Below the pieces are notes generated by a model. It was not told the origin of the DNA and did not search any database. It was given only the letters and a program-made list of their open reading frames with translations. Source: Palsa-459 sp035510855 (GTDB lineage: Bacteria > Actinomycetota > Acidimicrobiia > Acidimicrobiales > RAAP-2). Taken from it: 35,505 nucleotides of DNA. A program made the translations under genes and the position numbers. Below are positions 16,715-24,930 of the stretch, one piece after another; within the stretch, counting starts at the first letter, position 1, and each line of letters starts with the position of its first letter. The stretch lies in contig DATKGG010000079.1 in NCBI GenBank assembly GCA_035510855.1, forward strand, positions 1-35,505. Reading direction: 5' to 3'.

Positions 16715-17623
16715 CTAGTCCTCGTCGCGCGAGGCGCCCGACGCGACGACGACCTCGGGGCGCAACGCGCCGGCTCGGTCGAGGACCGCGACCGCGACGA
16801 GCGCGCCCGCGTGGTCGCAGGCCGCGACCTCGCCGACATGCTCGACGGGCCCGTCGAGGTGCACCGTGCCGCCGCGCGCGAGCGCGGCAGCCGAGACGGC
16901 GTCAAGCGTGACCACGCCCAGGTGCTCGACCATCGAGCGCGGCGACATGAGCAGCTCGCGCGGTGCCAGCGACCCGTCGCGGATCGCCTCGAGCGCCGAC
17001 GCGTCGTCGAGGGAGAAGCGGCCTACGCCCGTGCGGCGAAGCGACGTGAGGTGCGCGCCGCCACCGAGTGCGCGGCCGAGGTCGTCGGCGAGCGATCGGA
17101 CGTAGGTACCCGGCGAGCACTCGACGCCCACGGACCACGAGCCGTCACCGAGCGGGGCGACGTCGAAGCGCTCGACGTGGACGCGACGCGGCGCGCGCGC
17201 CACCTCGACCCCCTCGCGCGCGAGCTCGTGGAGGCGCCGGCCCTCGTGGTGGACCGCCGACACCATGGGCGGGACCTGGTCGAGGTCGCCCACGAGCGTG
17301 CGCGCCGCGCGCTGGACCTCCTCGTCGGTGACCGAGGACATGTCGTACGTCGCCGTCACCGTGCCCGTGGCGTCGAGCGTGCTCGTGGTGGCGCCGAGCG
17401 CCAGCGTGCCGTCGTAGCGCTTGGACGTCGCCTCCAAGAACCGCAGCAGCCTCGTCGCGCGGCCGACGCCCACCAGCAGGACGCCCGTCGCCGGCGGGTC
17501 GAGGGTGCCGGCGTGCCCGACGCGGCGAACGCCGAACGCGCGACGGATCACGGCGACGACATCGTGGCTCGTCAGGCCCTTCGGCTTGTCGACGACGACG
17601 AGCCCGAGGAGCTCGTCGCTCAC
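16715..17623 (-). CDS. truB: tRNA pseudouridine(55) synthase
   Basis: Makes pseudouridine 55 in the tRNA T-loop. The 302-residue product has VDKPKGLTSHDVV at the N-terminus and the catalytic GHAGTLDPPATG (Asp42; many orthologues have LDPLATG), then KRYDGTLALG, a YVRSLADDLG segment and a C-terminal PUA-like region. The GTG at 17623 overlaps the rbfA stop by 4 bp (GTGA), showing tight coupling. The gene order rbfA-truB-ribF is the standard arrangement. Confidence 0.96.
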   Translation of the reverse strand: MSDELLGLVVVDKPKGLTSHDVVAVIRRAFGVRRVGHAGTLDPPATGVLLVGVGRATRLLRFLEATSKRYDGTLALGATTSTLDATGTVTATYDMSSVTDEEVQRAARTLVGDLDQVPPMVSAVHHEGRRLHELAREGVEVARAPRRVHVERFDVAPLGDGSWSVGVECSPGTYVRSLADDLGRALGGGAHLTSLRRTGVGRFSLDDASALEAIRDGSLAPRELLMSPRSMVEHLGVVTLDAVSAAALARGGTVHLDGPVEHVGEVAACDHAGALVAVAVLDRAGALRPEVVVASGASRDED

Positions 17624-17991
17624 TTGTCCGTGTCCGCCAGTCGACGCAGCGCGTCGTCGATCACGGCGCCGTGCACGACGGCGGGGTCGACGCTGAACGA
17701 CAGTCTCGGCGTGCGCTTCATGCGCACCTGGGTCGCGACCTCCCGCTGCAGCTGGACGCGACGCTCCTCGAGCACCTCGGCCGCCTCATCGCTCATCGAC
17801 GAGAGGTACACGACGGCGGTGCGGAGGTCCTGGGCGCAGTCGACGCCGGTGACCGTCAGCATCCCGAGCGCGTCCTCGGCGTCGGCCAGCCGCTCAAGCG
17901 AGTCGGCCACGACCTCGCGCAGCACCTCGTTCACCCGCGCGACACGGGGGTAGCCGTGCGTGCCGCCCCTCGAGCCCGACGCGCCGGCCAC
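17620..17991 (-). CDS. rbfA: Ribosome-binding factor A
   Basis: Assembly factor that binds the 30S subunit during late 16S maturation. The 123-residue product has the single KH-like fold pattern: RVARVNEVLREVVADSLERL, then the VTGVDCAQDLRTAVVYLS strand-helix region and the RMKRTPRLSFSVD segment. The GTG at 17991 shares its G with the infB TAG stop (TAGTG), so translation is directly coupled. The N-terminal dozen residues are Gly/Ser-rich and may be untranslated if a later start is used. Confidence 0.93.
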   Translation of the reverse strand: MAGASGSRGGTHGYPRVARVNEVLREVVADSLERLADAEDALGMLTVTGVDCAQDLRTAVVYLSSMSDEAAEVLEERRVQLQREVATQVRMKRTPRLSFSVDPAVVHGAVIDDALRRLADTDK

Positions 17992-20720
17992 TAGAGGGTC
18001 CTTGGGATCTCGCGCTCCTCGAAGGTCTCGATGAGGTCGCCTTCCTTCAGGTCCTGGAAGTCGCTGAGCCCGATGCCGCACTCGAAGCCGGCCGTGACCT
18101 CGCGCACGTCGTCCTTGAAGCGACGCAACGAGTTGATCGTGCCCTTCCAGATGATCACGCCGTCGCGAAGGAATCGGACCTTGGAGCCCCTCGTGATCGC
18201 GCCGTTGCGGACGAAGCACCCCGCGATCGCGCCGAGACGCGGCACGCGGAAGATCTCGCGCACCTCCGCCTCGCCGATGACGATCTCTTCGAACTCGGGC
18301 GCGAGCAGGCCGAGCATCGCGGCCTGAATGTCCTCGAGCAGCTTGTAGATGATCTCGTAGGTCCGGATCTCGACGTCCTGGTCATCGGCGAGCTCCCTCG
18401 AGCGGCGGTCAGGGCGGACGTTGAAGCCGATGATCGTGGCGTTGGTGGCCTTCGCGAGCTGCACGTCGTTCTCGGTGATCCCGCCGACGCCGCGGTGCAC
18501 GAAGGCGAGCTTCACGTCGTCGCGCTCGAGCTTGCGCAGGCTCTCGGTGCAGGCCTCGAGCGAGCCCTGGACGTCGGCTTTGAGCACAAGGTTGAGCGTC
18601 GCGGTCTCCCCGCGCTGCAGCTGCTCGAAGAGGTCCTCGAGCTTCGCGCCGCCGGTGGCGACGATCGGCTGGTGACCCGTGAGCCGCACACGCTGGGCTC
18701 GAGCGTCCGCCAGCGTCCTCGCGTGGGCGAGGTCAGTCGACACGCGCACCTCGTCGCCTGCCTGCGGCGCCTCGGAGAAGCCGAGCAGCTGCACGGGCGT
18801 GGACGGCCCGACGACCTTCACGTTCTCGCCGAGGTCGTTGACGAGGGCCTTGACCTTGCCCCAGGCCGCGCCGGCGACGACCGTGTCGCCCACCTCCAAG
18901 AGCCCCTCTTGGACCATGACGGTCGCGACCGGGCCGCGCCCGACCTCGAGGTTCGCCTCCAAGACGACGCCCGTCGCACGACCAGTGGGTCGCGCGACCA
19001 GCTCTTCGACCTCGGCGACGACCAGGATCTGCTCCAAGAGGTCGTCGATCCCGGTGCTTTGCAGCGCGGAGATCTCGACGACGACGGTGTCGCCGCCCCA
19101 CTTCTCGGGCACGAGCCCGAGCTGGCTCAGCTGCTCGAGCACGCGGTCGGCATTGGCGTCGGGCCGGTCCATCTTGTTGATCGCGACGATGATCGGGACG
19201 TCGGCGGCCCTGGCGTGGTTCACGGCCTCGACGGTCTGTGGCATGACGCCGTCGTCGGCCGCGACGACGAGCACGACGATGTCGGTCACGTTCGCGCCAC
19301 GCGCGCGCATCGAGGTGAACGCCTCGTGGCCCGGCGTGTCGATGAACGCGATCGGGTGGCCGCGCCACTCCACGCGGTAGGCGCCGATGTGCTGGGTGAT
19401 GCCGCCCGCCTCGCCCGCGATGACGTTCGAGGAGCGGATCTTGTCCAAGAGCAGGGTCTTGCCGTGGTCGACGTGGCCCATGATCGTGACCACCGGCGGA
19501 CGTGTGGCGACCTCGATCGCGTCGAGCTCCTCGTCCTCTTCGAAGTACTTGGCCAGCAGCTCTGCTTCCTGCTCCTCGCCGGGGTCGACGAGCCGCACGG
19601 TCGCGCCGAGCTCGGCGGCGAACAGCTCGACCATGTCGTCGCTCAATGCCTGGGTGCCCGTCACGATCTCGCCCTGGAGGAAGAGGAAGCGGATGACGTC
19701 GCCCGTGGTTCGGTTGAGCTTGGGTCCGAGGTCCTTCGCGGTCGAGCCACGCTCCACGATGATCTCGCCATCGGGAACCGGGGCGTTGGACGGCACGTAG
19801 GTCGTGAGCTGCGTCGGCTCGAGCTCCTCGAGGTTCCTGCGGCGCCGGCCCGATCGCCGACGCTGCGGGGCACGGCCGCGCGGTGCGCCTCGACCCGCAC
19901 CGGGCGCGCCCGGGCGCCCTGGGGGCCCGCCCGGCGCGCCACCGGGACCGGGGCGTCCACCGAAGCTCGCGCCGCCCGAGCGCGGGGGCCCGCCGACGCG
20001 CGGCGCTCCTGGGCGCGTACCGGCGCCGCTTGGCGTGCGCGGCGCGACGGTCCGACCGCCGGGGCCGGTGGATCGAGGGGCGCTCGGACGCGCGCCTGTT
20101 GGCATGCCGGAGCGGCGTGGGCCCCCCGGGGGCGGCGGGATGGGCTTGCCCGAGGCGCTGAGCGGTCGACCCGGCGGTGGCGGAATGGGCTTGCCCGACG
20201 AGCTGAGCGGTGGGCGCGGCGGGCGCGTCGCGCCGGGGTTCGGCCCGACCGGCGGGCCGCTGCGCACGGGTGCGGGGCGCGACGGGACGACGGTGCCCGA
20301 TGCAGCTGCCGCGGCGGCCGCGGCGGCGTCACGCTCGATCGAGGGCGTCGCGGTGCGAGGAGGGACCAGTGGTGGAGTCTCGGGCGGTGTGATCCGCGTG
20401 GAGGCAGCCGCGATGCGCTGTGAGGAGATGACCCTCGTCGCGATGGGGGGCCTCGCAGCTGGGGGCGCGGGCGTCTGCTGGGGGGCGGGAGCTGCCGGCT
20501 CGCTTCGCGCTGGTGGCGCCTCGTCGTGGTGGTCGGGGGAAATGGGGCGGCGCAGCCCGTCGGCGTCGGCCCTTCGGCGGACCCGGTCGGCCTGGGCATC
20601 CTCGATCGACGAAGAGTGGCTCTTCACGCCGATGCCGAGTGAGATGGAGAGGTCCAAGGCCTCCTTGTTGGTCAGACCGAGCTCTTTCGCGAGCTCGTAG
20701 ACACGGATCTTCTTCGGCAA
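17991..20720 (-). CDS. infB: Translation initiation factor IF-2
   Basis: GTPase that places initiator tRNA on the ribosome. The 909-residue protein starts with the IF2 N-terminal fold (KKIRVYELAKELGLTNKEAL), followed by a long disordered linker (about 60-300) rich in Pro, Ala, Gly and Arg with a nine-alanine run and a 15-residue tandem repeat. The G domain has G1 GHVDHGKT (415-422, Lys421), DTPGHEAF and NKMD, and domains II-IV follow. The start is TTG at 20720, supported by a GAGGGA Shine-Dalgarno and by the conserved N-terminus directly after it. The gap to nusA is 124 bp and carries a hairpin but no ylxR. Confidence 0.97.
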   Translation of the reverse strand: MPKKIRVYELAKELGLTNKEALDLSISLGIGVKSHSSSIEDAQADRVRRRADADGLRRPISPDHHDEAPPARSEPAAPAPQQTPAPPAARPPIATRVISSQRIAAASTRITPPETPPLVPPRTATPSIERDAAAAAAAAASGTVVPSRPAPVRSGPPVGPNPGATRPPRPPLSSSGKPIPPPPGRPLSASGKPIPPPPGGPRRSGMPTGARPSAPRSTGPGGRTVAPRTPSGAGTRPGAPRVGGPPRSGGASFGGRPGPGGAPGGPPGRPGAPGAGRGAPRGRAPQRRRSGRRRRNLEELEPTQLTTYVPSNAPVPDGEIIVERGSTAKDLGPKLNRTTGDVIRFLFLQGEIVTGTQALSDDMVELFAAELGATVRLVDPGEEQEAELLAKYFEEDEELDAIEVATRPPVVTIMGHVDHGKTLLLDKIRSSNVIAGEAGGITQHIGAYRVEWRGHPIAFIDTPGHEAFTSMRARGANVTDIVVLVVAADDGVMPQTVEAVNHARAADVPIIVAINKMDRPDANADRVLEQLSQLGLVPEKWGGDTVVVEISALQSTGIDDLLEQILVVAEVEELVARPTGRATGVVLEANLEVGRGPVATVMVQEGLLEVGDTVVAGAAWGKVKALVNDLGENVKVVGPSTPVQLLGFSEAPQAGDEVRVSTDLAHARTLADARAQRVRLTGHQPIVATGGAKLEDLFEQLQRGETATLNLVLKADVQGSLEACTESLRKLERDDVKLAFVHRGVGGITENDVQLAKATNATIIGFNVRPDRRSRELADDQDVEIRTYEIIYKLLEDIQAAMLGLLAPEFEEIVIGEAEVREIFRVPRLGAIAGCFVRNGAITRGSKVRFLRDGVIIWKGTINSLRRFKDDVREVTAGFECGIGLSDFQDLKEGDLIETFEEREIPRTL
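20140..20198 (-). repeat. 45-bp direct repeat inside infB linker
   Basis: The 14-mer atgggcttgcccga occurs at 20140-20153 and again at 20185-20198, a 45-bp period, with similar flanks. It encodes two copies of a 15-residue unit containing SGKPIPPPPG in the disordered IF2 linker. In-frame slippage would change the linker length without harming the GTPase. Confidence 0.7.
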
Positions 20721-20800
20721 ACTGTCCCTCGTCGTTCTCCGTCGCGACGCACCGCCGGCGCGCGACCACTAAGTCTCCCACACCACTCATCGCCCCCGTT

Positions 20801-20828
20801 TGGCGCTCGCCGTGCGGTGCGAGCGTCA
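20801..20828 (-). promoter_or_regulatory. Hairpin in the nusA-infB spacer
   Basis: CGCTCGC (20804-20810) pairs with GCGAGCG (20819-20825) around an 8-nt loop. Two further pairs and one G-T wobble extend the stem to 10 bp at 20801-20828. It starts 16 nt after the nusA stop and has no T-run, so it may be an attenuator or processing site within the operon. The rest of the 124-bp spacer shows no gene. Confidence 0.45.
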
Positions 20829-20844
20829 GCGCGGACGCGACAGG

Positions 20845-22116
20845 CTAGGCCGTCGTCCCGTCGCTCAAGACGGCGGCGGCGGCGTCCTTTGCGAGCGCGT
20901 CGACGGGCAGGTCCGCCGAGTCGGCACCCGAGGTCTCCGCACCGTCGTCGGGCTCGGGCTTCGGCGCGGGCGCGGTGCTCGCCGCGACGGGCGTCACGGC
21001 GTCTGCGGGGCTGGCCTCCTCGGTCGGTCCTGCAGCCACCGGGGCGCCGCTCGGCGCGGCGGCGGCATCCTCTTCGGGAGCGGGGTGCCACACCATCTGG
21101 CCCTCCTCTTCGACCCACTCCCCCGCGGCGTACTCGATCTCGGCCTCCTCGGCGTCCTGGGTCTCCGAGCGGATGTCGATGCGCCAGCCGGTGAGCCGCG
21201 CGGCGAGCCGCGCGTTCTGGCCCTCCTTGCCGATCGCGAGCGACAGCTGCGCGTCGTTCACGATGACCGTCGCGTTGCCCTCCTCATCGAGGCGCACCTC
21301 GCGCACGCGCGCGGGCTGCAGGGCGGACTGGATGAAGTCGACAGGGTCCTCGGAGAACGGCACGACGTCGACGCGCTCGCTCTTGAGCTCGTTCGTGACC
21401 ATGCGCACCCGCGAGCCGCGGGCGCCAACGCAGGCGCCGACCGGGTCGACGTTGTGGTCGTTCGACCACACGGCGATCTTCGTTCGGTGGCCCGGCTCCC
21501 TCGCGAGCGCCTTGATCTCGACGATGCCCGAGGCGATCTCGGGGACCTCGAGCTCGAAGAGCCGCTTGACGAGGCCGGGGTGGGTTCGGCTCACGACGAT
21601 CTGGGGGCCCTTGGTGGTCTTGCGCACCTCGACGATGTAGGCCTTCACCCTCGCGCCGTGGTCGTAGCGCTCGTAGGCGATCTGCTCGGCCTGGGGTAAG
21701 AGGGCCTCGACCTTGCCGAGGTCGAGCAGCGTGTAGCGGCTGTCGGTCTGCTGGACGATGCCCGTCACGATGTCGCCCTCGCGCCCGGCGTACTCGTCGT
21801 ACATCTGCTTGCGCTGGATGTCCCGGATGATCTGCAAGAGGACCTGCTTGGCAGTCTGGGCCGCGATCCGGCCGAAGTCATTGGGGGTTGCGTCCCACTC
21901 GCGCGTGACGTTGCCCTCCAAGTCGAGCTCGAGTCCGAAGACCTTGATCTCGCCGGACTCGCGGTCGATCGTGACCTCGGCGTCCTCGGCGGAGTCGGGC
22001 AGCCGCTTGTACGCCGCGAGCAGCGCGTTCGCGAGCGCCTCTAGGAGCTCGTCCTCGGCGATGTTCGAGTCGCGGGCGATCTGCGCCAGTGCGTCGAGAA
22101 ACTCGTAGTTCTGCAT
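20845..22116 (-). CDS. nusA: Transcription elongation/termination factor NusA
   Basis: Binds RNA polymerase and RNA, controlling pausing, termination and rRNA antitermination. The 423-residue product has the N-terminal polymerase-binding domain (about 1-125), S1 domain (about 130-200), KH1 with GACVGARGSRVRMV and KH2 with LAIGKEGQNARLAARLTGW, then an acidic, Ala/Pro-rich tail of about 70 residues. The ATG at 22116 shares its A with the rimP TGA stop (TGATG) and has a GAGGGG Shine-Dalgarno. The rimP-nusA-infB order is conserved, but the usual ylxR between nusA and infB is missing. Confidence 0.96.
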   Translation of the reverse strand: MQNYEFLDALAQIARDSNIAEDELLEALANALLAAYKRLPDSAEDAEVTIDRESGEIKVFGLELDLEGNVTREWDATPNDFGRIAAQTAKQVLLQIIRDIQRKQMYDEYAGREGDIVTGIVQQTDSRYTLLDLGKVEALLPQAEQIAYERYDHGARVKAYIVEVRKTTKGPQIVVSRTHPGLVKRLFELEVPEIASGIVEIKALAREPGHRTKIAVWSNDHNVDPVGACVGARGSRVRMVTNELKSERVDVVPFSEDPVDFIQSALQPARVREVRLDEEGNATVIVNDAQLSLAIGKEGQNARLAARLTGWRIDIRSETQDAEEAEIEYAAGEWVEEEGQMVWHPAPEEDAAAAPSGAPVAAGPTEEASPADAVTPVAASTAPAPKPEPDDGAETSGADSADLPVDALAKDAAAAVLSDGTTA

Positions 22117-22622
22117 CAGTGTCCCCTCGCCGCGACGTCGCGCTTCGGTGCGCGTCCCTTGGACGGTGAAGGCTTCGGCGCGGCCCCCCACGTGAACACC
22201 GTGCGCGCGCGCTCGATCTGGTCGTAGCGCGCGGTGCGCGGTCCGGTCTCCGTCGCGATCTCGATGCCCTCGTCGGTGGCGGCGAGGAGCGTGCCGCTCA
22301 CTCGCTCCGCGGGCGTGTCAGGAATGCTCACCCGAAGTGTCACGGACTCGCCGACCGCCCCCGCGAAGTGCGCGGGGGTGCGCAGGCGCCGCTCGAGGCC
22401 CGGGCTCGAGACCTCGAGCGTGTAGCGGCCCGGCATGGGGTCGTGCTCGTCCAGGTACGTAGAGAGCAGCGAGTTGGCGGCGGCGAGCGCGTCGAGGTCG
22501 ACCCCGGCAGGGCGCGTCACGGTGACCCGCAGGGTCCCCGAGGTTACCTCGACGTCGTAGAGCTCGAGGCCTGCCGAGACGAGCAGGGGCGTGATCTGGC
22601 CCGCGAGCTCGTTCTCGTCCAC
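22116..22622 (-). CDS. rimP: Ribosome maturation factor RimP
   Basis: 30S assembly factor and first gene of the nusA operon. The 168-residue product has the GLELYDVEV strand near the N-terminus, the LEVSSPGLERRLRTPAHF motif that marks the family, and a C-terminal SH3-like part. The last 20 residues are basic and Pro/Lys-rich. The GTG at 22622 has a strong AGGAGG Shine-Dalgarno. A terminator and a possible promoter lie immediately upstream, so the operon probably starts here. Confidence 0.94.
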   Translation of the reverse strand: MDENELAGQITPLLVSAGLELYDVEVTSGTLRVTVTRPAGVDLDALAAANSLLSTYLDEHDPMPGRYTLEVSSPGLERRLRTPAHFAGAVGESVTLRVSIPDTPAERVSGTLLAATDEGIEIATETGPRTARYDQIERARTVFTWGAAPKPSPSKGRAPKRDVAARGH

Positions 22623-22652
22623 CGCACCCTCCTCAACCGTCGTCGTCCATAT

Positions 22653-22677
22653 AAAAAGCGCGGGCCGTGGCCCGCGC
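22653..22677 (-). terminator. Rho-independent terminator of proS
   Basis: On the minus strand GCGCGGGCC and GGCCCGCGC form a perfect 9-bp stem around AC, followed by TTTTTATAT. It lies 75 nt after the proS stop and 30 nt before the rimP start, separating the two transcripts. It is the only textbook intrinsic terminator seen in the window. Confidence 0.9.
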
Positions 22678-22684
22678 CTGACTG

Positions 22685-22712
22685 ATCCAAGCGTCCTTGC
22701 GGACTATGTCAA
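22685..22712 (-). promoter_or_regulatory. Possible promoter of the rimP-nusA operon
   Basis: A perfect TTGACA (22712-22707, minus strand) is followed after 16 bp by TTGGAT (22690-22685). The -10 is poor (3/6), so this is tentative. If used, transcription would begin at the edge of the proS terminator, so the stem would become the 5' end of the new message rather than stopping it. Confidence 0.35.
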
Positions 22713-22752
22713 CGAGTGTAGCAGCAGGTGTCAGAAAGCCACCCTGGCCAGG

Positions 22753-24468
22753 TCAGTCGAGCGCGGATCTGAGGCGTTCTGCGACCGACGCCGCGGCGGT
22801 CGCGAGGTCGAGCTCGTGGACGTCGCCCGTGCGACGATCACGCGCCTCTACGATGCCGCGCTCCAAGCCGCGCTTGCCGACCGTGACGCGCAGCGGCGCG
22901 CCCAAGAGGTCCGCGTCGGCGAAGGCGATGCCCGCCGAGACGTCGCGATCGTCGAAGCAGACGTCGACGCCGAGGCCGCTGAGCTCGTCGTACAGCGCGT
23001 CGGCGGCCACCGCCACCTCGGGCGTGCGCCCTGCACCGAGCGCGCAGAGGTGCACGTCGTAGGGCGCGGAGGCCCGCGGCCAGCACAGCCCGTCGTCGTC
23101 GCGGAAGGTCTCGGCCAGCACCGCGAGCACGCGGCTCACCCCGAAGCCATAGCAGCCCATGTAGAACGGCTGCTCGGAGCCGTCCTCGGCAGTGAAGGTC
23201 CCGCCGGGCATGACCAGCGAGTAGACGAGGCCGAGCTGGAAGATATGCGCGGCCTCGACAGAGCGCACCACCTCGAGCGCGGCACCGCACCTCGGGCAGG
23301 GGTCGCCCGCGCGCGCCGTCACGTAGTCGCCGACCTCGGCGGCTACGAAGTCGCGGCCATAGAGAACGTCGAGCAGGTGGGTGTCCACCTCGTTCGCGCC
23401 GACCACCCAGGCGTGCGAGGCCGCGGCGATCGACGCGTCCGCGACGACGCGGGCGTCGAGTCCGACCGGGCCGAGGTACCCGCGCAAGAGTTCGGGGTGC
23501 GACGCGAAGTCCTCGTCGCCGAACAGCCCCCAGCTCGACGGGACCTTCGCCTCGCGGTCGCCGGGCACGAGGATGACGACGGGTTGACCCGACTCATCGA
23601 GGGCCGCGACGGACTTGAGCGCCCGCGACGCGTCGATCCCCTCGTCTGCGAGCAGGGCCACGACCTCGTCGATCGTCGTCGCGCCCGGGGTGGCGACCCG
23701 GCGTGGCTTGCCGGGAGCCACCGCACTCGGAGTGCCGGTGGGCGCGCCCACCTCGGCGCGCTCCAGATTCGCGGCGTAGCCGCACTTCCCGCAGCGCACG
23801 AAGTGGTCCTCGCCGATCGCCGACTCGACCATGAACTCGTGGTTGACGTCGCCGCCGATGGCCCCGGACAGCGCCTCGACGGGGGTCGCGGGCAGTCCCA
23901 GGCGCTCGAAGATCCGCACGTAGGCGGCCTTGGCGCGGTCGTAGGAGACCTGCATCGCGTCCTTGTCGGCATCGAAGGAGTACGCGTCGCACATGAGGAA
24001 CTCGCGGCCCCGCAGGAGCCCGTAACGGGGCCGGGCCTCGTCGCGGAACTTTGTCTGGATCTGGTAGATCGTGACCGGCAGCTGGCGGTACGAGTCCACC
24101 TCGGCGCCCACGGTGACCGTCGCCACCTCCTCGTGGGTGAGCCCGAGCACGAACTTGCCGCCCCGGGCCTCGAGGGTCATCGCCGGCAGCGCGTCGCTGC
24201 CGAACTTGGCCGCGCGCCCGGACTGCTCCCAGAGCTCGTAGGGGCTGAGCGCGGGCATGAGCAGCTCCTGCATGCCCGCGGCGTCGAGCTCCTCTCTGAT
24301 GAGGTTCGAGACCTTGTGCACGACTCGCAACCCGAGCGGGAGCAGCGTGTAGACCCCCGAGCTCACCCGGCGCACGTAGCCCGCGCGCACCAACAGTGCG
24401 TGACCTGCGGTATCGGCGTCCGCGGGGTCCTCGCGCAGCGTGCGCAGCAGCATCCTCGACATCCGCAT
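22753..24468 (-). CDS. proS: Prolyl-tRNA synthetase, bacterial type with editing insertion
   Basis: Charges tRNA-Pro; the 571-residue length is normal. Class II motif 2 is seen in FRDEARPRYGLLRGREF (141-157) and motif 3 in GCYGFGVSR (438-446; GIGVSR is usual). Between them lies the YbaK-like editing domain (about 225-390), flanked by CGKC (226-229) and CPRC (391-394), which could bind zinc. LTHEE (110-114) replaces the common PTHEE. The ATG at 24468 has no Shine-Dalgarno, but a TACCCT hexamer ends 8 nt upstream, which suggests leaderless translation. The gene stands directly downstream of mobile-element debris and ends at a strong terminator. Confidence 0.96.
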   Translation of the reverse strand: MRMSRMLLRTLREDPADADTAGHALLVRAGYVRRVSSGVYTLLPLGLRVVHKVSNLIREELDAAGMQELLMPALSPYELWEQSGRAAKFGSDALPAMTLEARGGKFVLGLTHEEVATVTVGAEVDSYRQLPVTIYQIQTKFRDEARPRYGLLRGREFLMCDAYSFDADKDAMQVSYDRAKAAYVRIFERLGLPATPVEALSGAIGGDVNHEFMVESAIGEDHFVRCGKCGYAANLERAEVGAPTGTPSAVAPGKPRRVATPGATTIDEVVALLADEGIDASRALKSVAALDESGQPVVILVPGDREAKVPSSWGLFGDEDFASHPELLRGYLGPVGLDARVVADASIAAASHAWVVGANEVDTHLLDVLYGRDFVAAEVGDYVTARAGDPCPRCGAALEVVRSVEAAHIFQLGLVYSLVMPGGTFTAEDGSEQPFYMGCYGFGVSRVLAVLAETFRDDDGLCWPRASAPYDVHLCALGAGRTPEVAVAADALYDELSGLGVDVCFDDRDVSAGIAFADADLLGAPLRVTVGKRGLERGIVEARDRRTGDVHELDLATAAASVAERLRSALD

Positions 24469-24476
24469 GGCCGGAG

Positions 24477-24482
24477 AGGGTA
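24477..24482 (-). promoter_or_regulatory. Possible -10 of proS with leaderless start
   Basis: TACCCT (TANNNT type) is followed by 8 nt and then the proS ATG, so the transcript would start at or next to the ATG. No -35 consensus was found. It lies on the edge of the tnpB debris, so the insertion may have replaced the native upstream region. Confidence 0.35.
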
Positions 24483-24506
24483 GTGGGTCAGTGATTTACC
24501 CTGCGC

Positions 24507-24518
24507 GGGCCGAAGCCC
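24507..24518 (-). repeat. UUCG-type hairpin downstream of the tnpB remnant
   Basis: GGGC-TTCG-GCCC on the minus strand forms a very stable tetraloop hairpin 20-30 nt beyond the end of recognisable tnpB coding. IS200/IS605 elements carry sub-terminal hairpins at their right end, and TnpB guide RNAs are made from the same region. It may be the relic of such an end; this is inference. Confidence 0.4.
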
Positions 24519-24539
24519 CTGGGGCCTACCAGCCCACGG

Positions 24540-24906
24540 CACGTTGCAGGCGGCGTTCAAGTCGGCATGGGCCCACTAGCCGAACGCCGTGCATCTAAAA
24601 CGCCTGTGTCGGCTCGCCTCATCAGCGTGCTCGCATCTCGAGCACCGCTGCAAGGTGCACTGGGGTGCGTCAACACGTAGCTCGCGACCAGCGTCCACCA
24701 CTTTGTACGCGAGCATCCGTACCAACGCACCGCACCCAGCATCTTGGGTTTGATCGATTGAACCCGGACTTCGCCTTCGCCCCATTGGGCTCATAGGTCC
24801 CGTCCGGGCAAGGACGGGGCTTCGAGCGACGCACCATCGCTCTCGTCGTTTCGATCGGGGCGGCGACGACGAACGCAACTGCCCTGGCGACCTGCCTCGT
24901 TCGATC
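24540..24906 (-). pseudogene. Degraded 3' part of a TnpB (IS200/IS605/IS607) gene
   Basis: Reading the minus strand in two frames gives the second half of TnpB. YEPNGAKAKSGFNRS is followed, after a frameshift near 24745-24758, by DAGCGALVRMLAYKVVDAGRE, split here at the family block. Then come the zinc-ribbon CSRC, FRCTAFG with the last cysteine lost, an in-frame TAG (24578-24576), and AHADLNAACN with the RuvC-III aspartate. The stretch where the RuvC-II glutamate should be (VVAAPIETTRAM) lacks the expected E-D-L. With a frameshift, a stop and lost key residues, the nuclease cannot be active. GC content is lower than in the neighbours. Confidence 0.8.
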
Positions 24907-24915
24907 TCGCAGCAC

Positions 24916-24930
24916 GTGAGTTCGACTCAC
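24916..24930. repeat. Perfect 6-bp inverted repeat at the debris junction
   Basis: GTGAGT-tcg-ACTCAC lies exactly between the end of the tnpB 3' fragment and the start of the Ig-like remnant. It resembles a tRNA T-arm but the loop is too short and no tRNA body surrounds it. It could be the end hairpin of an insertion element or a recombination site. Confidence 0.35.

Noticed and set aside
18495..20423. Plus-strand frame opposite infB
   Set aside because: Mirror of the infB reading frame; no motifs and no start signal.
22591..24483. 630-codon plus-strand frame opposite proS
   Set aside because: Shadow of proS, lacking motifs and crossing the proS terminator.
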